From positions 865,001 through 929,000 of the forward strand of contig NZ_PNCO02000001.1 of NCBI RefSeq assembly GCF_005886105.2: 64,000 bases of DNA. Direction: 5' to 3'. Source of the DNA: Pseudoalteromonas galatheae (lineage in GTDB: Bacteria; Pseudomonadota; Gammaproteobacteria; Enterobacterales; Alteromonadaceae). Under the pieces are notes generated by a model. The model did not search any database and was not told the DNA's origin. It saw nothing but the letters and a program-made list of their open reading frames with translations. The stretch's first letter is position 1. Each line of letters opens with the position of its first letter. The position numbers and the translations under genes were made by a program. Shown piece after piece: positions 51,627-59,941 of this stretch.

Positions 51627-52637
51627 ATGGACTTACAACCGCATTATTCTATTAAAGCAAATGGCAATGAGGTATCAAAAACACTGAAGAACCGCTTGGC
51701 TGAGCTTAGTGTTACAACACGCACGGGACTGGCGAGTGATACCTGCTATGTACGATTTGACAATTTGGCTGACGCGCCCATTGCCTTACCCGCACCAACG
51801 GATCAACTAGAAATTGCGATGGGATATAAAGAAGGCACCAAAGATCAGAGTGCTCCTTCAACCAAATTAGGTATTTTCGAAGTGGGCGCTTATGAGTTGA
51901 CTGGCCCCAATCGCTCGTTGACATTTTATGGTAATAAAGTGCTGTGGGATCAAGATTTTAAAGCGTTAAAAATACGCTCATGGCCAGAGCAGGGGAAGGA
52001 TGAGCCGCTGATGCTGGACAAGCTTATTCAAGACATTGCTGGTGAGTATGGGCTACAGGCAAAAATAGGCGATGCTTTTCAGGGCCGAGAAATACCGCAC
52101 ATTGAGCAAAGTGAAAGCGATATGCAATTGCTAAGCAAGCTTGCTGTGCAGTTTGATGCAATCATGAAGATTGCGGATGACAAGCTTATCTTTATGGCTA
52201 AAGGCACCGGAAAGTCGTTAACTGGCAAAGCTTTACCTAGCGTGACGGTAAGTAAAAAGCAGCTGGTTTCATGGCAGCTTAATGCTAACCACAACAAGTT
52301 AGTTAAAGGGGTGCAGGCGTATTTTTACGATAAAGCGTTAGCGCAAAAAACATTGGTAAGTGTCGGTGGCGGTTCACCTAATACTACACTCTCTTACGTT
52401 TATCCTAATGAAGCCGAAGCACAAACCGCGGCGACGGCCATGTTACAGCGTTTAAATCGAGCGCATACCAGTGTGCAGCTTTGTGTGGTTGGCGACCCTA
52501 ATTTATTAGCAGGTGGCGTGATAACTATCGAAGAGGTTGATGATAACCTCAACGGCGACTGGTTTGTCTGTGAGGTCAAACATGTAATTAATCACGCCGG
52601 CTTTAAAAGCTATTTAGTATGCGAAGCATTAGGTTAA
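51627..52637 (+). CDS. baseplate hub protein gpD
   Basis: 336 aa (P2 gpD: 387). Late control gene D family: HYSIKANGNEVSKTLKNRLA-ELSVT, FEVGAYELTGPNRSLTFYGN, then QSESDMQLLSKLAVQFDAIM and the C-terminal NGDWFVCEVKHVINHAGFKS. It is the T4 gp27-like hub that carries the gpV spike. It is the last gene of the tail cluster, starting one base after gpX. No late-gene transcription regulator (Ogr) follows. Confidence 0.94.
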   Translation: MDLQPHYSIKANGNEVSKTLKNRLAELSVTTRTGLASDTCYVRFDNLADAPIALPAPTDQLEIAMGYKEGTKDQSAPSTKLGIFEVGAYELTGPNRSLTFYGNKVLWDQDFKALKIRSWPEQGKDEPLMLDKLIQDIAGEYGLQAKIGDAFQGREIPHIEQSESDMQLLSKLAVQFDAIMKIADDKLIFMAKGTGKSLTGKALPSVTVSKKQLVSWQLNANHNKLVKGVQAYFYDKALAQKTLVSVGGGSPNTTLSYVYPNEAEAQTAATAMLQRLNRAHTSVQLCVVGDPNLLAGGVITIEEVDDNLNGDWFVCEVKHVINHAGFKSYLVCEALG

Positions 52638-52910
52638 GTTAAATCCCACACTTTTTATATTAGGCGTCAGCGATTATCGCGTTGAGCGCTTCCTTCCTTA
52701 ATTTTTTCCTTTCTCCCTGTGTCCCGCATAGGGTGTACTTCTATCTCATCCATCATAGGTGAGATATACCCTTTCTCCATGTGGGCCATCCTCATTTTGA
52801 GGCTCTGGCCTCTTTCCTACCTGTAATTTGATGTAATGGTGTAAGTCAGAAATAGCTTCTACACTGCAGTAATGCTTCATGAATTGAACCACTGCAAAAA
52901 GGATTACAAC
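52638..52910. other. intergenic region between tail cluster and lodA-like gene
   Basis: 273 bases, T/C-rich, without a clear terminator for the tail operon. A short inverted pair (TCTCATCCATCATAGGTGAGA at about 52744-52766) might be regulatory. The ribosome-binding site AAAAGGATT precedes the ATG at 52911. Confidence 0.4.
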
Positions 52911-54839
52911 ATGTCACATCACTGCAATCAAAATCCCATTGTTTCAGCTGCGATATACCCACCCATTGGAGTAATGCGGGTTGGTAACAGCCCAGATGAA
53001 TTTTTTATTGGTCCTGAGGTCGATACCGCCATTCCAAGAGATATGAATTACTATCGCGATAGCACGGGGGCGTTGAAGCGCCAAGCTGCGCGTTTTCGTA
53101 TTTATGGATTGGACGCCGAGGGCAACATCGTTAAAGAGCTCACTTGCGACGACGGTGCTTCTATCATTTGGCATGCTCGCTTGGCTAATCAAAAAGCATC
53201 TTGGTATGAGTTTCAATTAGCGTTGGATATTCCAGAGGCGGCTGAAGCCGAGCCGAGTTTACTACGCAACCTCAATGTAAACGACCGTAACAGCTTGCTC
53301 ATTGATGGTGGGGCGCAGCAGATCAGTGGTATTGCTTCTGGGTGCGGTTGTAGTCGCTTTGAAGGATGTTTTGCCGGTAAAAAAGTGTACTTAGGCGAAA
53401 TGCGTACCGATGATAAGGGCCGCTTACTGATGCTTGGTGGGCACGGGGTGTCAGAAAATCCTCAAGGCCACGAAGCGATCACGTTCGGTAATAATGAAGG
53501 CTGGTACGACGATACTTCGGACGGCCCGGTAACTGCTGAGGTGAAATATCAAGGCAAAGCACTTGATGTGAAACCTGCATGGGTTATTTGTGCGCCACCA
53601 GATTACGCACCAATGCAAAAATCTCCGCGAACCATGTGGGATTTAATGCGTCAGGTTGCAGTTGACGCCAAGATGCTACCTGCACCTAAGGGTAAGCCTT
53701 CCTTTAGTAAAGACATTCTGCCGATTTTCCAAAGGTTAACCGATTTACAATGGGTTAATGCGGGATTTGCCGCAGGATTTGGCTGGAATAGCCCCTTTGA
53801 TTTTACTTCAGAGACTTGGATCAGCCGTTTAAATGACAACTCACGCACATGGCAAGAAGTAAGACGTAATCTCTTTAATAACTTTAGACAGATAGAAAAA
53901 GTCACCACAGCGGATGAAAAACATAGTTGGAACCCTAAATTTGCCGCTACCGCTCCGCAGTTGTGGCCTTGGTTGTACGGCGATGCGATGAGTGTAGATG
54001 CCGATGACTCGCCAAGGCAGTTTGTCACCCTGACAGAAATTCAGTTGAATATGTTACAGCAGTGGTCGAATGGCGAATTTGATTCTGATTACGACCCTTG
54101 TTATCGCCCCCCAGCCAGCATTGATGAAATACCAGTTGCTGAGCAGCCTGATATGTTAACCAAGGCGGCGATGGAGTTCTGTTTAGCGGATGCTTTCCAC
54201 CCTGGATGTGAAATGACTTGGCCAATGCGTACAGCAGGCATGTATAGCGAGGCTTTCCGTCTTAAGCATTCAGAGGATACTGCACCGACCCACGGCACCA
54301 ATTATGGCGTGGAAATGACATCAGAAATCGCGCTGCATTCGAGCGGGCCGTTAAAAACGGGGCAGGTTGCTGGTGGCATTACACGTTGGATGGCCATTCC
54401 TTGGCAAACAGACACCGCGAGTTGTCGTGATGGCTACAATGAAGCGTACGACCCTTATTTACCGACCTTTTGGCCTGCACGAGTGCCAAATAATATGCTT
54501 AGCGAGCAAAATTATCACCGAGTAGTCGATGAAACAAAGCCATTTGCAGAGCGACAAGCAGCATTTAATGACCGGGAGCTGTGGCTAAACGATTTGCCGA
54601 TAGGCCCTTCAACCAACTATATCGAGCAGATCAACAGTATGATCACTGGGTTTGGTCAATTGGCGGTGGTATTACCGAAGACAGAAAAAGGCGTAACTGG
54701 TTTTCCAACCACCATGCAAGTAGGGTTAACACCAGTCAAAGCGGAAAAACTGCTGGCTGCGGATAATAACGAAAGCATGCGAGATTGTCGTCCTGATTTG
54801 TCACAAACCGACAAAGCACATCGTCGGAATCGCAAATAA
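52911..54839 (+). CDS. LodA-like CTQ-dependent amino-acid oxidase
   Basis: 642 aa from the ATG at 52911; an upstream in-frame ATG (52872) would add 13 unconserved residues. N-terminal AAIYPPIGVMRVGNSPDEFF is the hallmark of the family (LodA: lysine 6-oxidase of Marinomonas; GoxA: glycine oxidase). The tryptophylquinone cofactor needs a Cys and a Trp: Cys505 in PWQTDTASCRDGYN is the expected Cys. Candidate Trp residues are Trp558 (RELWLNDLP) and Trp521 (FWPARVPN); spacing favours Trp558. It produces hydrogen peroxide, which is antibacterial in known members. No signal peptide. The partner lodB-like gene follows after 11 bases. Confidence 0.92.
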   Translation: MSHHCNQNPIVSAAIYPPIGVMRVGNSPDEFFIGPEVDTAIPRDMNYYRDSTGALKRQAARFRIYGLDAEGNIVKELTCDDGASIIWHARLANQKASWYEFQLALDIPEAAEAEPSLLRNLNVNDRNSLLIDGGAQQISGIASGCGCSRFEGCFAGKKVYLGEMRTDDKGRLLMLGGHGVSENPQGHEAITFGNNEGWYDDTSDGPVTAEVKYQGKALDVKPAWVICAPPDYAPMQKSPRTMWDLMRQVAVDAKMLPAPKGKPSFSKDILPIFQRLTDLQWVNAGFAAGFGWNSPFDFTSETWISRLNDNSRTWQEVRRNLFNNFRQIEKVTTADEKHSWNPKFAATAPQLWPWLYGDAMSVDADDSPRQFVTLTEIQLNMLQQWSNGEFDSDYDPCYRPPASIDEIPVAEQPDMLTKAAMEFCLADAFHPGCEMTWPMRTAGMYSEAFRLKHSEDTAPTHGTNYGVEMTSEIALHSSGPLKTGQVAGGITRWMAIPWQTDTASCRDGYNEAYDPYLPTFWPARVPNNMLSEQNYHRVVDETKPFAERQAAFNDRELWLNDLPIGPSTNYIEQINSMITGFGQLAVVLPKTEKGVTGFPTTMQVGLTPVKAEKLLAADNNESMRDCRPDLSQTDKAHRRNRK

Positions 54840-54850
54840 TAAGGGCTAAT

Positions 54851-55930
54851 ATGGCTGAAAGGAAATCGGATATTGTCATTGTAGGTGCAGGCATTGCAGG
54901 ATGCATTGCTGCACTTGCTTTGCACCCTCACTACCAGGTGATAGTAGTCGATAAGCTCGCCGCAGCCAAAGACAAAGTAGGCGAGTGTTTACCGCCAGCG
55001 GCGTCTAGAATTCTCAAAAAGCTTAACTTGTTGCACTTACTACAAAGCCCGGAACATCTCACTTGTCACGGTATGATTTCGTTTTGGGGTAGTGAATCGC
55101 CTACTATAGTGGATAACGTTAAAAACCCCGATGGTTTGGGGTGGCACATTCATCGGCAGCATTTTGAACAGCAGCTTCGTGATCAATTAGTGCTTCGTGG
55201 TATCCCTTTGTTATCTTCTACAAAGCTTACTGATGTGGTGCAAACACAATCAAGTTGGCAAGTTAGGGTTGAAGGCCGCGACACTGACATGTCTATCACG
55301 ACAACACTGCTTATTGATGCTACCGGTCGCGCCTGTCATCTGGCGAGGCGACTCGGTGCAAAACTACAACAGTTTGATAAGCAAATGGCACTGTGGCTTA
55401 CCGCAGAGGTTGCCACGACGAAACAGTTTGCGGTGATAAGCGATGAAGAAAATGGCTGGTGGTATAGTGCGCCGAGCGCGGCATGCTCTTCACTCGATCC
55501 TAATATGCAGCCTCGGGTGTTTTCTTGGCAGGCTTGCGCTGATGCGATCAAAAAGTACAACATCACCAACGCTCGAGATTTTTTAGCCAAAGTAAAGCAG
55601 GTGAGGGGATTTAACACCTTAGTGGACTTGGTGAATATAGAAACAGCACACCTGCACCCAATGGTAAGTGCAAATTCGGCCCGTTTGGATAGTTGCGCAG
55701 CAAAAGGCTGGTATGCGGTGGGTGATGCGAGCATGAGCTTCGATCCGCTCTCTTCGCAAGGTATGTTGCATGCCATGACCAGCAGCATGCAACTTGCGGA
55801 TATGCTGCTGTTGCACGGTACGGATTACAAACATGGCGCAAAATTATATCAGTCGCAAATGGATAGAGTGTGGATGCGCTACCTTGAGCATCGGCAGCAC
55901 TTTTATGAGGGATCAAAGTTGATCAGTTAA
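54851..55930 (+). CDS. LodB-like FAD-dependent maturation protein
   Basis: 359 aa. FAD-binding Rossmann motif DIVIVGAGIAGCIAALALHP at the N-terminus. It has the KVGECLPPAASRILKKLNLL motif of the tryptophan-halogenase-like/geranylgeranyl-reductase-like flavoproteins and the second FAD motif AVGDASMSFDPLSSQGMLHA. In Marinomonas LodB is required to form the tryptophylquinone of LodA, acting in the cytosol. Its place directly after the lodA-like gene supports that role here. Confidence 0.92.
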   Translation: MAERKSDIVIVGAGIAGCIAALALHPHYQVIVVDKLAAAKDKVGECLPPAASRILKKLNLLHLLQSPEHLTCHGMISFWGSESPTIVDNVKNPDGLGWHIHRQHFEQQLRDQLVLRGIPLLSSTKLTDVVQTQSSWQVRVEGRDTDMSITTTLLIDATGRACHLARRLGAKLQQFDKQMALWLTAEVATTKQFAVISDEENGWWYSAPSAACSSLDPNMQPRVFSWQACADAIKKYNITNARDFLAKVKQVRGFNTLVDLVNIETAHLHPMVSANSARLDSCAAKGWYAVGDASMSFDPLSSQGMLHAMTSSMQLADMLLLHGTDYKHGAKLYQSQMDRVWMRYLEHRQHFYEGSKLIS

Positions 55931-56035
55931 CACGTATTATTACTATGTTTTGGTGCTAAAAAAGTAGCAGGTAATAATAATTGAGCTACTGTTTAAATAC
56001 GTGTTAATAAGCCTCGCAAGGCTTAGGGAAGCAAA

Positions 56036-57145
56036 ATGTCTATCCAGCAAAACAACATAGAAGAAACCTTGTTTTTCAGCCAGTTACTAAAGCAAACCTC
56101 AGCAATAGAATTATTAAAACAAGTACTTATGCATTCTCACCATGCGGTGGTTGTCACCGATGCAGATAGGAAAAATGGCTACCGCATCGTCTACGCTAAT
56201 AAAAATTTTTGCAAACATACCGGTTATGATCTCGCGGAACTTATAGGTAGTTCTCCTGCGATTTTACAAGGTCCTAAAAGCAATAAAAACGTCATTGCTA
56301 AATTAAGTGATGCCCTTGAACGCGACGGCTTTTTCTACGGCTCCTCAATCAACTATCGTAAAGATGGCAGTATGTATCCGGTAGAGTGGAATATATCGGC
56401 TATTCGAAATGAGCAAGGGGAGGTGACACATTATATTTCCATGCAAAAAGACTTAACTAATCTGCGCCGACTCGCTGAGCAAATCCAAGAGTCAACGGAG
56501 GTTTTTAAGAAGTTTTACTTTAAAATCTCGCATAATCAGGAATTTGTAGGACCGGAGGCCCGCCGTCAAAGAGACAAAAGAAAAGCATCGTCAGAAGCAA
56601 TAGAATTGTTCGATGAAACCCTCGAAGAGCTTAAGAAAAATGAAAAAATACTTAATGGCAATTTGCGCTCAGAAGAAGCGAATGACTTATTTGATGATGC
56701 TTTTTTTGATATGGGTCCAGACGACCTCGGAGCGTTTTCAAGTAAATTGCAAAAAGAGCCTGAATCCGCAAGCGAGTTTTGGCTTGAGTGTCCAATAGAG
56801 CTCGATGATGTAGCTTGTCTACTCGAAGCGATGGATGAAGTGGATGCTGAAGTTGGGCTTGTCCAAGCAAATGGCTATTCGCAGCAACGTATTGAACTTA
56901 TCGTTAAATTGTATAAAGAACTGGCCAATAGCTTATATTTTTGTGTTGAGTTTAACGATGGCGCGTTATTAATTGATGAGGTTGCAGAATGTTTAACGGC
57001 ACATTTGCATGATAAAGATATTCCTGTCGAAATGCTGGTAATGTTTAATAAAGATTTGTTTGGATTAAAGAAGTGTTTGAATCGAAAGAATGCGACAACA
57101 TCTATAGTGGTGAAACCAATACCATTGCCGCTGGTCGTCAGTTGA
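56036..57145 (+). CDS. PAS-domain protein with uncharacterised C-terminus
   Basis: 369 aa, cytosolic. One PAS/PAC domain at about residues 28-150: AVVVTDADRKNGYRIVYANK, TGYDLAELIGSSPAILQGPK, YRKDGSMYPVEWNISAIRNE. It resembles LOV domains, but where LOV has the photoactive Cys in NCRFLQG this protein has SPAILQG, so it should not make a flavin adduct. A helical linker follows, then an acidic domain (residues ~190-350, e.g. FWLECPIELDDVACLLEAMD) with no recognised output activity. It may signal to a partner by protein contact. Transcribed alone, after LodB. Confidence 0.8.
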   Translation: MSIQQNNIEETLFFSQLLKQTSAIELLKQVLMHSHHAVVVTDADRKNGYRIVYANKNFCKHTGYDLAELIGSSPAILQGPKSNKNVIAKLSDALERDGFFYGSSINYRKDGSMYPVEWNISAIRNEQGEVTHYISMQKDLTNLRRLAEQIQESTEVFKKFYFKISHNQEFVGPEARRQRDKRKASSEAIELFDETLEELKKNEKILNGNLRSEEANDLFDDAFFDMGPDDLGAFSSKLQKEPESASEFWLECPIELDDVACLLEAMDEVDAEVGLVQANGYSQQRIELIVKLYKELANSLYFCVEFNDGALLIDEVAECLTAHLHDKDIPVEMLVMFNKDLFGLKKCLNRKNATTSIVVKPIPLPLVVS

Positions 57146-57198
57146 TTGCGATGCTTAAAATGTCTCAATAAATGTCGCCTAGAGGTGGCAGTGAACAC

Positions 57199-58506
57199 TC
57201 ACGTACTTACTGCCATCAGTGGAAGCTGAATATGAGCAATTGCACCTTGCGCATCTTTACGATTGGTTAAGCTCAGTTTTCCGTTATGTTGTTCAACAAT
57301 GTTTTTAGCTAAGATGAGCCCAATCCCTTTACCTGCTGCTTTAGTGGTGTAAAAAGGTACAAATAGGTTGTCGGCGTTTTTTATTCCATGCCCTTCGTCG
57401 AGTACTTCAATACCTGCGAATTTATGATTGTGATACGCTTTGACGTAAACAGCATTGTTCTCCCCCCCAGCTTCTAAGGCATTTTTAATCAGGTTTACAA
57501 GCGCTTGCTCAAGTAAGCTTTGATCAATTTGCAGCGTAAAGTCCTGTTCAATGGTTAATCTCACGCGATTGTCGAAGAGCCCTACTAGCGGCGTTAGTAA
57601 GTCATTTATGGATATCGTCTCTATATCAAGTTGATGTTGTTTTGCAACGCTTGCATAGCGATTAACAAATGACATCAGGCCGTCGCTGCGCTGCACAATT
57701 ACGCCAAGCGCTTGTTCAAAATCGGCTTGATTTTCTTGCGTGCTGGGAATTTCTATCAAGGTTTGAGCCAGTGACTTAATTGGCGAGAGGGAATTATGAA
57801 TTTCGTGGCTGAGCACTCTGATCATTTTTTGCCAAGCGTCGCGCTGAGCTTGACTGACAACTGCTTGCACATCGGTCAGGATCACTAAGTGCGCCTGCGT
57901 ACCTGCAATGGTAAGCTCGCTGTAGCGAAGCTGCCACTCATCACCTAGGGTGGAATGGTTAAAGCGCCAATACCCACTATGATACTCAAGGCTAAACTTA
58001 TGCGCTTTTAATAAACGCTGGCTTTGCCATGGTTTCCCTATCCAATTTGAGAAGGCTTCATTGGCATGCACCAATGCAGTATTGTTATCGAAAATTGCGA
58101 TGGGGCTGGGCAGTTGTTCAATGAGTCTAAATAGTAATATGGCTTGGTGGTCTCGCTCTGATTTGAATGATTGCAGCTGCTGACATAATTGCTGCGTTTC
58201 TTGCTGCAAACTGTGAAGAATGCCTGAGCTTTCAGAGGTGTAAAAGCGCTGCCCATACTCTTCGTTTTTGATAGCCTCTATGGTGGTTGATAGATGATAA
58301 AAAGGTTTTATCACTCGCTGTTTAAAATGATACAACAGCAGTGCGAGCGGACAAAGGACAAGGAAAAAGTAGGTGATAACACTGAGTGTTGAGACCTCAA
58401 GGGTGACCATAAAAAAAGCGCTGAGTACGGTGAACAGCAACCAAATAATCAGGCAAAAAATCTCGATAGTCTGTTCAAAGTTAGGCTTTTTCATAGGTAA
58501 GCTCAT
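57199..58506 (-). CDS. sensor histidine kinase (NtrY-like)
   Basis: 435 aa. Two adjacent membrane helices at about residues 14-32 and 37-58 with almost no periplasmic loop, so it senses a cytosolic or membrane signal. A PAS-like region follows (IEQLPSPIAIFDNNTALVHA), then HisKA (LSHEIHNSLSPIKSLAQTLI, phospho-acceptor His near residue 236) and HATPase (LVNLIKNALEAGGENNAVYV; DEGHGI; GKGIGLILAKNIV). It overlaps the sigma-54 regulator gene by 4 bases and should phosphorylate it. Confidence 0.92.
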   Translation of the reverse strand: MSLPMKKPNFEQTIEIFCLIIWLLFTVLSAFFMVTLEVSTLSVITYFFLVLCPLALLLYHFKQRVIKPFYHLSTTIEAIKNEEYGQRFYTSESSGILHSLQQETQQLCQQLQSFKSERDHQAILLFRLIEQLPSPIAIFDNNTALVHANEAFSNWIGKPWQSQRLLKAHKFSLEYHSGYWRFNHSTLGDEWQLRYSELTIAGTQAHLVILTDVQAVVSQAQRDAWQKMIRVLSHEIHNSLSPIKSLAQTLIEIPSTQENQADFEQALGVIVQRSDGLMSFVNRYASVAKQHQLDIETISINDLLTPLVGLFDNRVRLTIEQDFTLQIDQSLLEQALVNLIKNALEAGGENNAVYVKAYHNHKFAGIEVLDEGHGIKNADNLFVPFYTTKAAGKGIGLILAKNIVEQHNGKLSLTNRKDAQGAIAHIQLPLMAVST

Positions 58507-59873
58507 CGCATTTTGATATCGAATTTATCAAGGCGACGATATAGCGCACTTTTACTGATCCCAAGTAAAACCGCAGCATCTTCCACATTATCATGGCATT
58601 GACACAGCGCCATTTTAATCAACTTTTGCTCGGCTTGTTCTAGCGTCATTATTTCAGGCTCGCTCTGCTCTGTGGTTGCTACAGATTTAAAAGAAAGCGC
58701 GCTTTGTTCAATTTCAGTGCCATCACACAGCAAAATCGCACGTTCCATCATATGGCTAAGTTCACGGATATTACCTGGGAATGCGTAACTTTGTAGTCTT
58801 GTTTGCGCTGCGTGAGACAAGGGTTTTACGTCTAATTCATAGGCCGTTGCGTGCTTTTGAATAAAAAAGTCGGCCAGCGGAATTATCTCAGTGCGACGCA
58901 AGCGCAGTGGTGGGATCTCAAACTCCATTGTATTTAGTCTGAAATATAGATCACTACGAAATTGACCTGCTTGTTGTTGCGATTCTAAATCTGCATTAGT
59001 TGCACTAATAATTCGACAGCTTGCATGCTGCGTTTTGCTTGAGCCAACGGCTTCATATTCCCCTGTTTCTAATACTCGTAGTAGCTTCGCTTGTTGAGAC
59101 TCAGTGAGAGTGCCTACCTCATCTAAAAATAAAGTCCCTTGCTCAGCCATTGAGAAACGGCCTTGTCTATCCTGTTTAGCGTCAGTAAACGCACCTTTCA
59201 CATGGCCAAACATTTCACTTTCAAACAATGACTCTGGAATGGCAGCCATATTGGTGCTCACAAAGTTGCCTTTGATGTTGCTTTGCTGGTGGATATAGTT
59301 GGCAATCTGTGATTTTCCTGTCCCATTTTCCCCTCTAAGCAATATATTCGCTTTGGTTTTTGCAATACGGTCAAGTTGGCTTTTTAGTGTTTGCATCGTG
59401 GGGCTTAACCAGAGTAACGCTTCAGCTGGCTCTACATTTGACGCTATTTTAGCTATGGTTTGTTGGGAGGAAGCAGGTTGTTGTTTTGCAGCGATTTGCT
59501 TTAGCCCTAAATGCTTTTTCACCATCGTTACCACAGCGTGGTTGTCCCAAGGCTTGGCAAAAAAGTCTTTGGCGCCGCACTGCATGGCTTCGACGGCGAG
59601 TTCGACGCTAGACCAAGCGGTCATCGCAATAAATGTTGCGCTACTTTGGCTTGCATATTGACTCAAAAAAGAGAGGCCTTCATCGCCGGATGTTGTGTCG
59701 AATTCATAGTTCATGTCTAGCAGTACAATATCAATGTCGTTCGCATTGAGCTGCTTAGCTGCACAATCAAGACTACTACTTTGGAAAATGGTAAAACCGT
59801 GGTTTTTTAGTAAAAACTGTAAGCTAAGGCGGATATCGGCCTTGTCATCAACAATTAAAATTGAACCTTGCAT
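58503..59873 (-). CDS. sigma-54-dependent response regulator (NtrC/NtrX-like)
   Basis: 456 aa. Receiver domain with Asp9/Asp10 and phospho-acceptor Asp53 (IVLLDMNYEFDT). AAA+ domain: Walker A GENGTGKSQIAN, Walker B GTLFLDEVG, and the sigma-54 contact loop reads GAFTDA instead of GAFTGA. C-terminal Fis-type HTH (VEDAAVLLGISKSALYRRLD). It would activate a -24/-12 promoter, presumably including that of the adjacent ABC exporter operon; I did not find a clear -24/-12 element in the gap at 59874-59941. The kinase gene overlaps its end. Confidence 0.93.
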   Translation of the reverse strand: MQGSILIVDDKADIRLSLQFLLKNHGFTIFQSSSLDCAAKQLNANDIDIVLLDMNYEFDTTSGDEGLSFLSQYASQSSATFIAMTAWSSVELAVEAMQCGAKDFFAKPWDNHAVVTMVKKHLGLKQIAAKQQPASSQQTIAKIASNVEPAEALLWLSPTMQTLKSQLDRIAKTKANILLRGENGTGKSQIANYIHQQSNIKGNFVSTNMAAIPESLFESEMFGHVKGAFTDAKQDRQGRFSMAEQGTLFLDEVGTLTESQQAKLLRVLETGEYEAVGSSKTQHASCRIISATNADLESQQQAGQFRSDLYFRLNTMEFEIPPLRLRRTEIIPLADFFIQKHATAYELDVKPLSHAAQTRLQSYAFPGNIRELSHMMERAILLCDGTEIEQSALSFKSVATTEQSEPEIMTLEQAEQKLIKMALCQCHDNVEDAAVLLGISKSALYRRLDKFDIKMR

Positions 59874-59941
59874 AGTGTGTTGTAGGCAAAGTGAGATTAA
59901 ACGCCACGCTTTGCCTACGCATTCCTGTTGTTATTATTAAC

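Noticed and set aside
17664..52637. Complete prophage
   Set aside because: No integrase, capsid, portal, terminase, replication or partition gene and no att-like repeats at the ends were seen.
43492..52637. Type VI secretion system or eCIS/MAC-type particle
   Set aside because: No TssJLM, ClpV or the AAA+ ATPase of eCIS; gene order and families (FI, FII, E, T, U, X, D) are P2-like.
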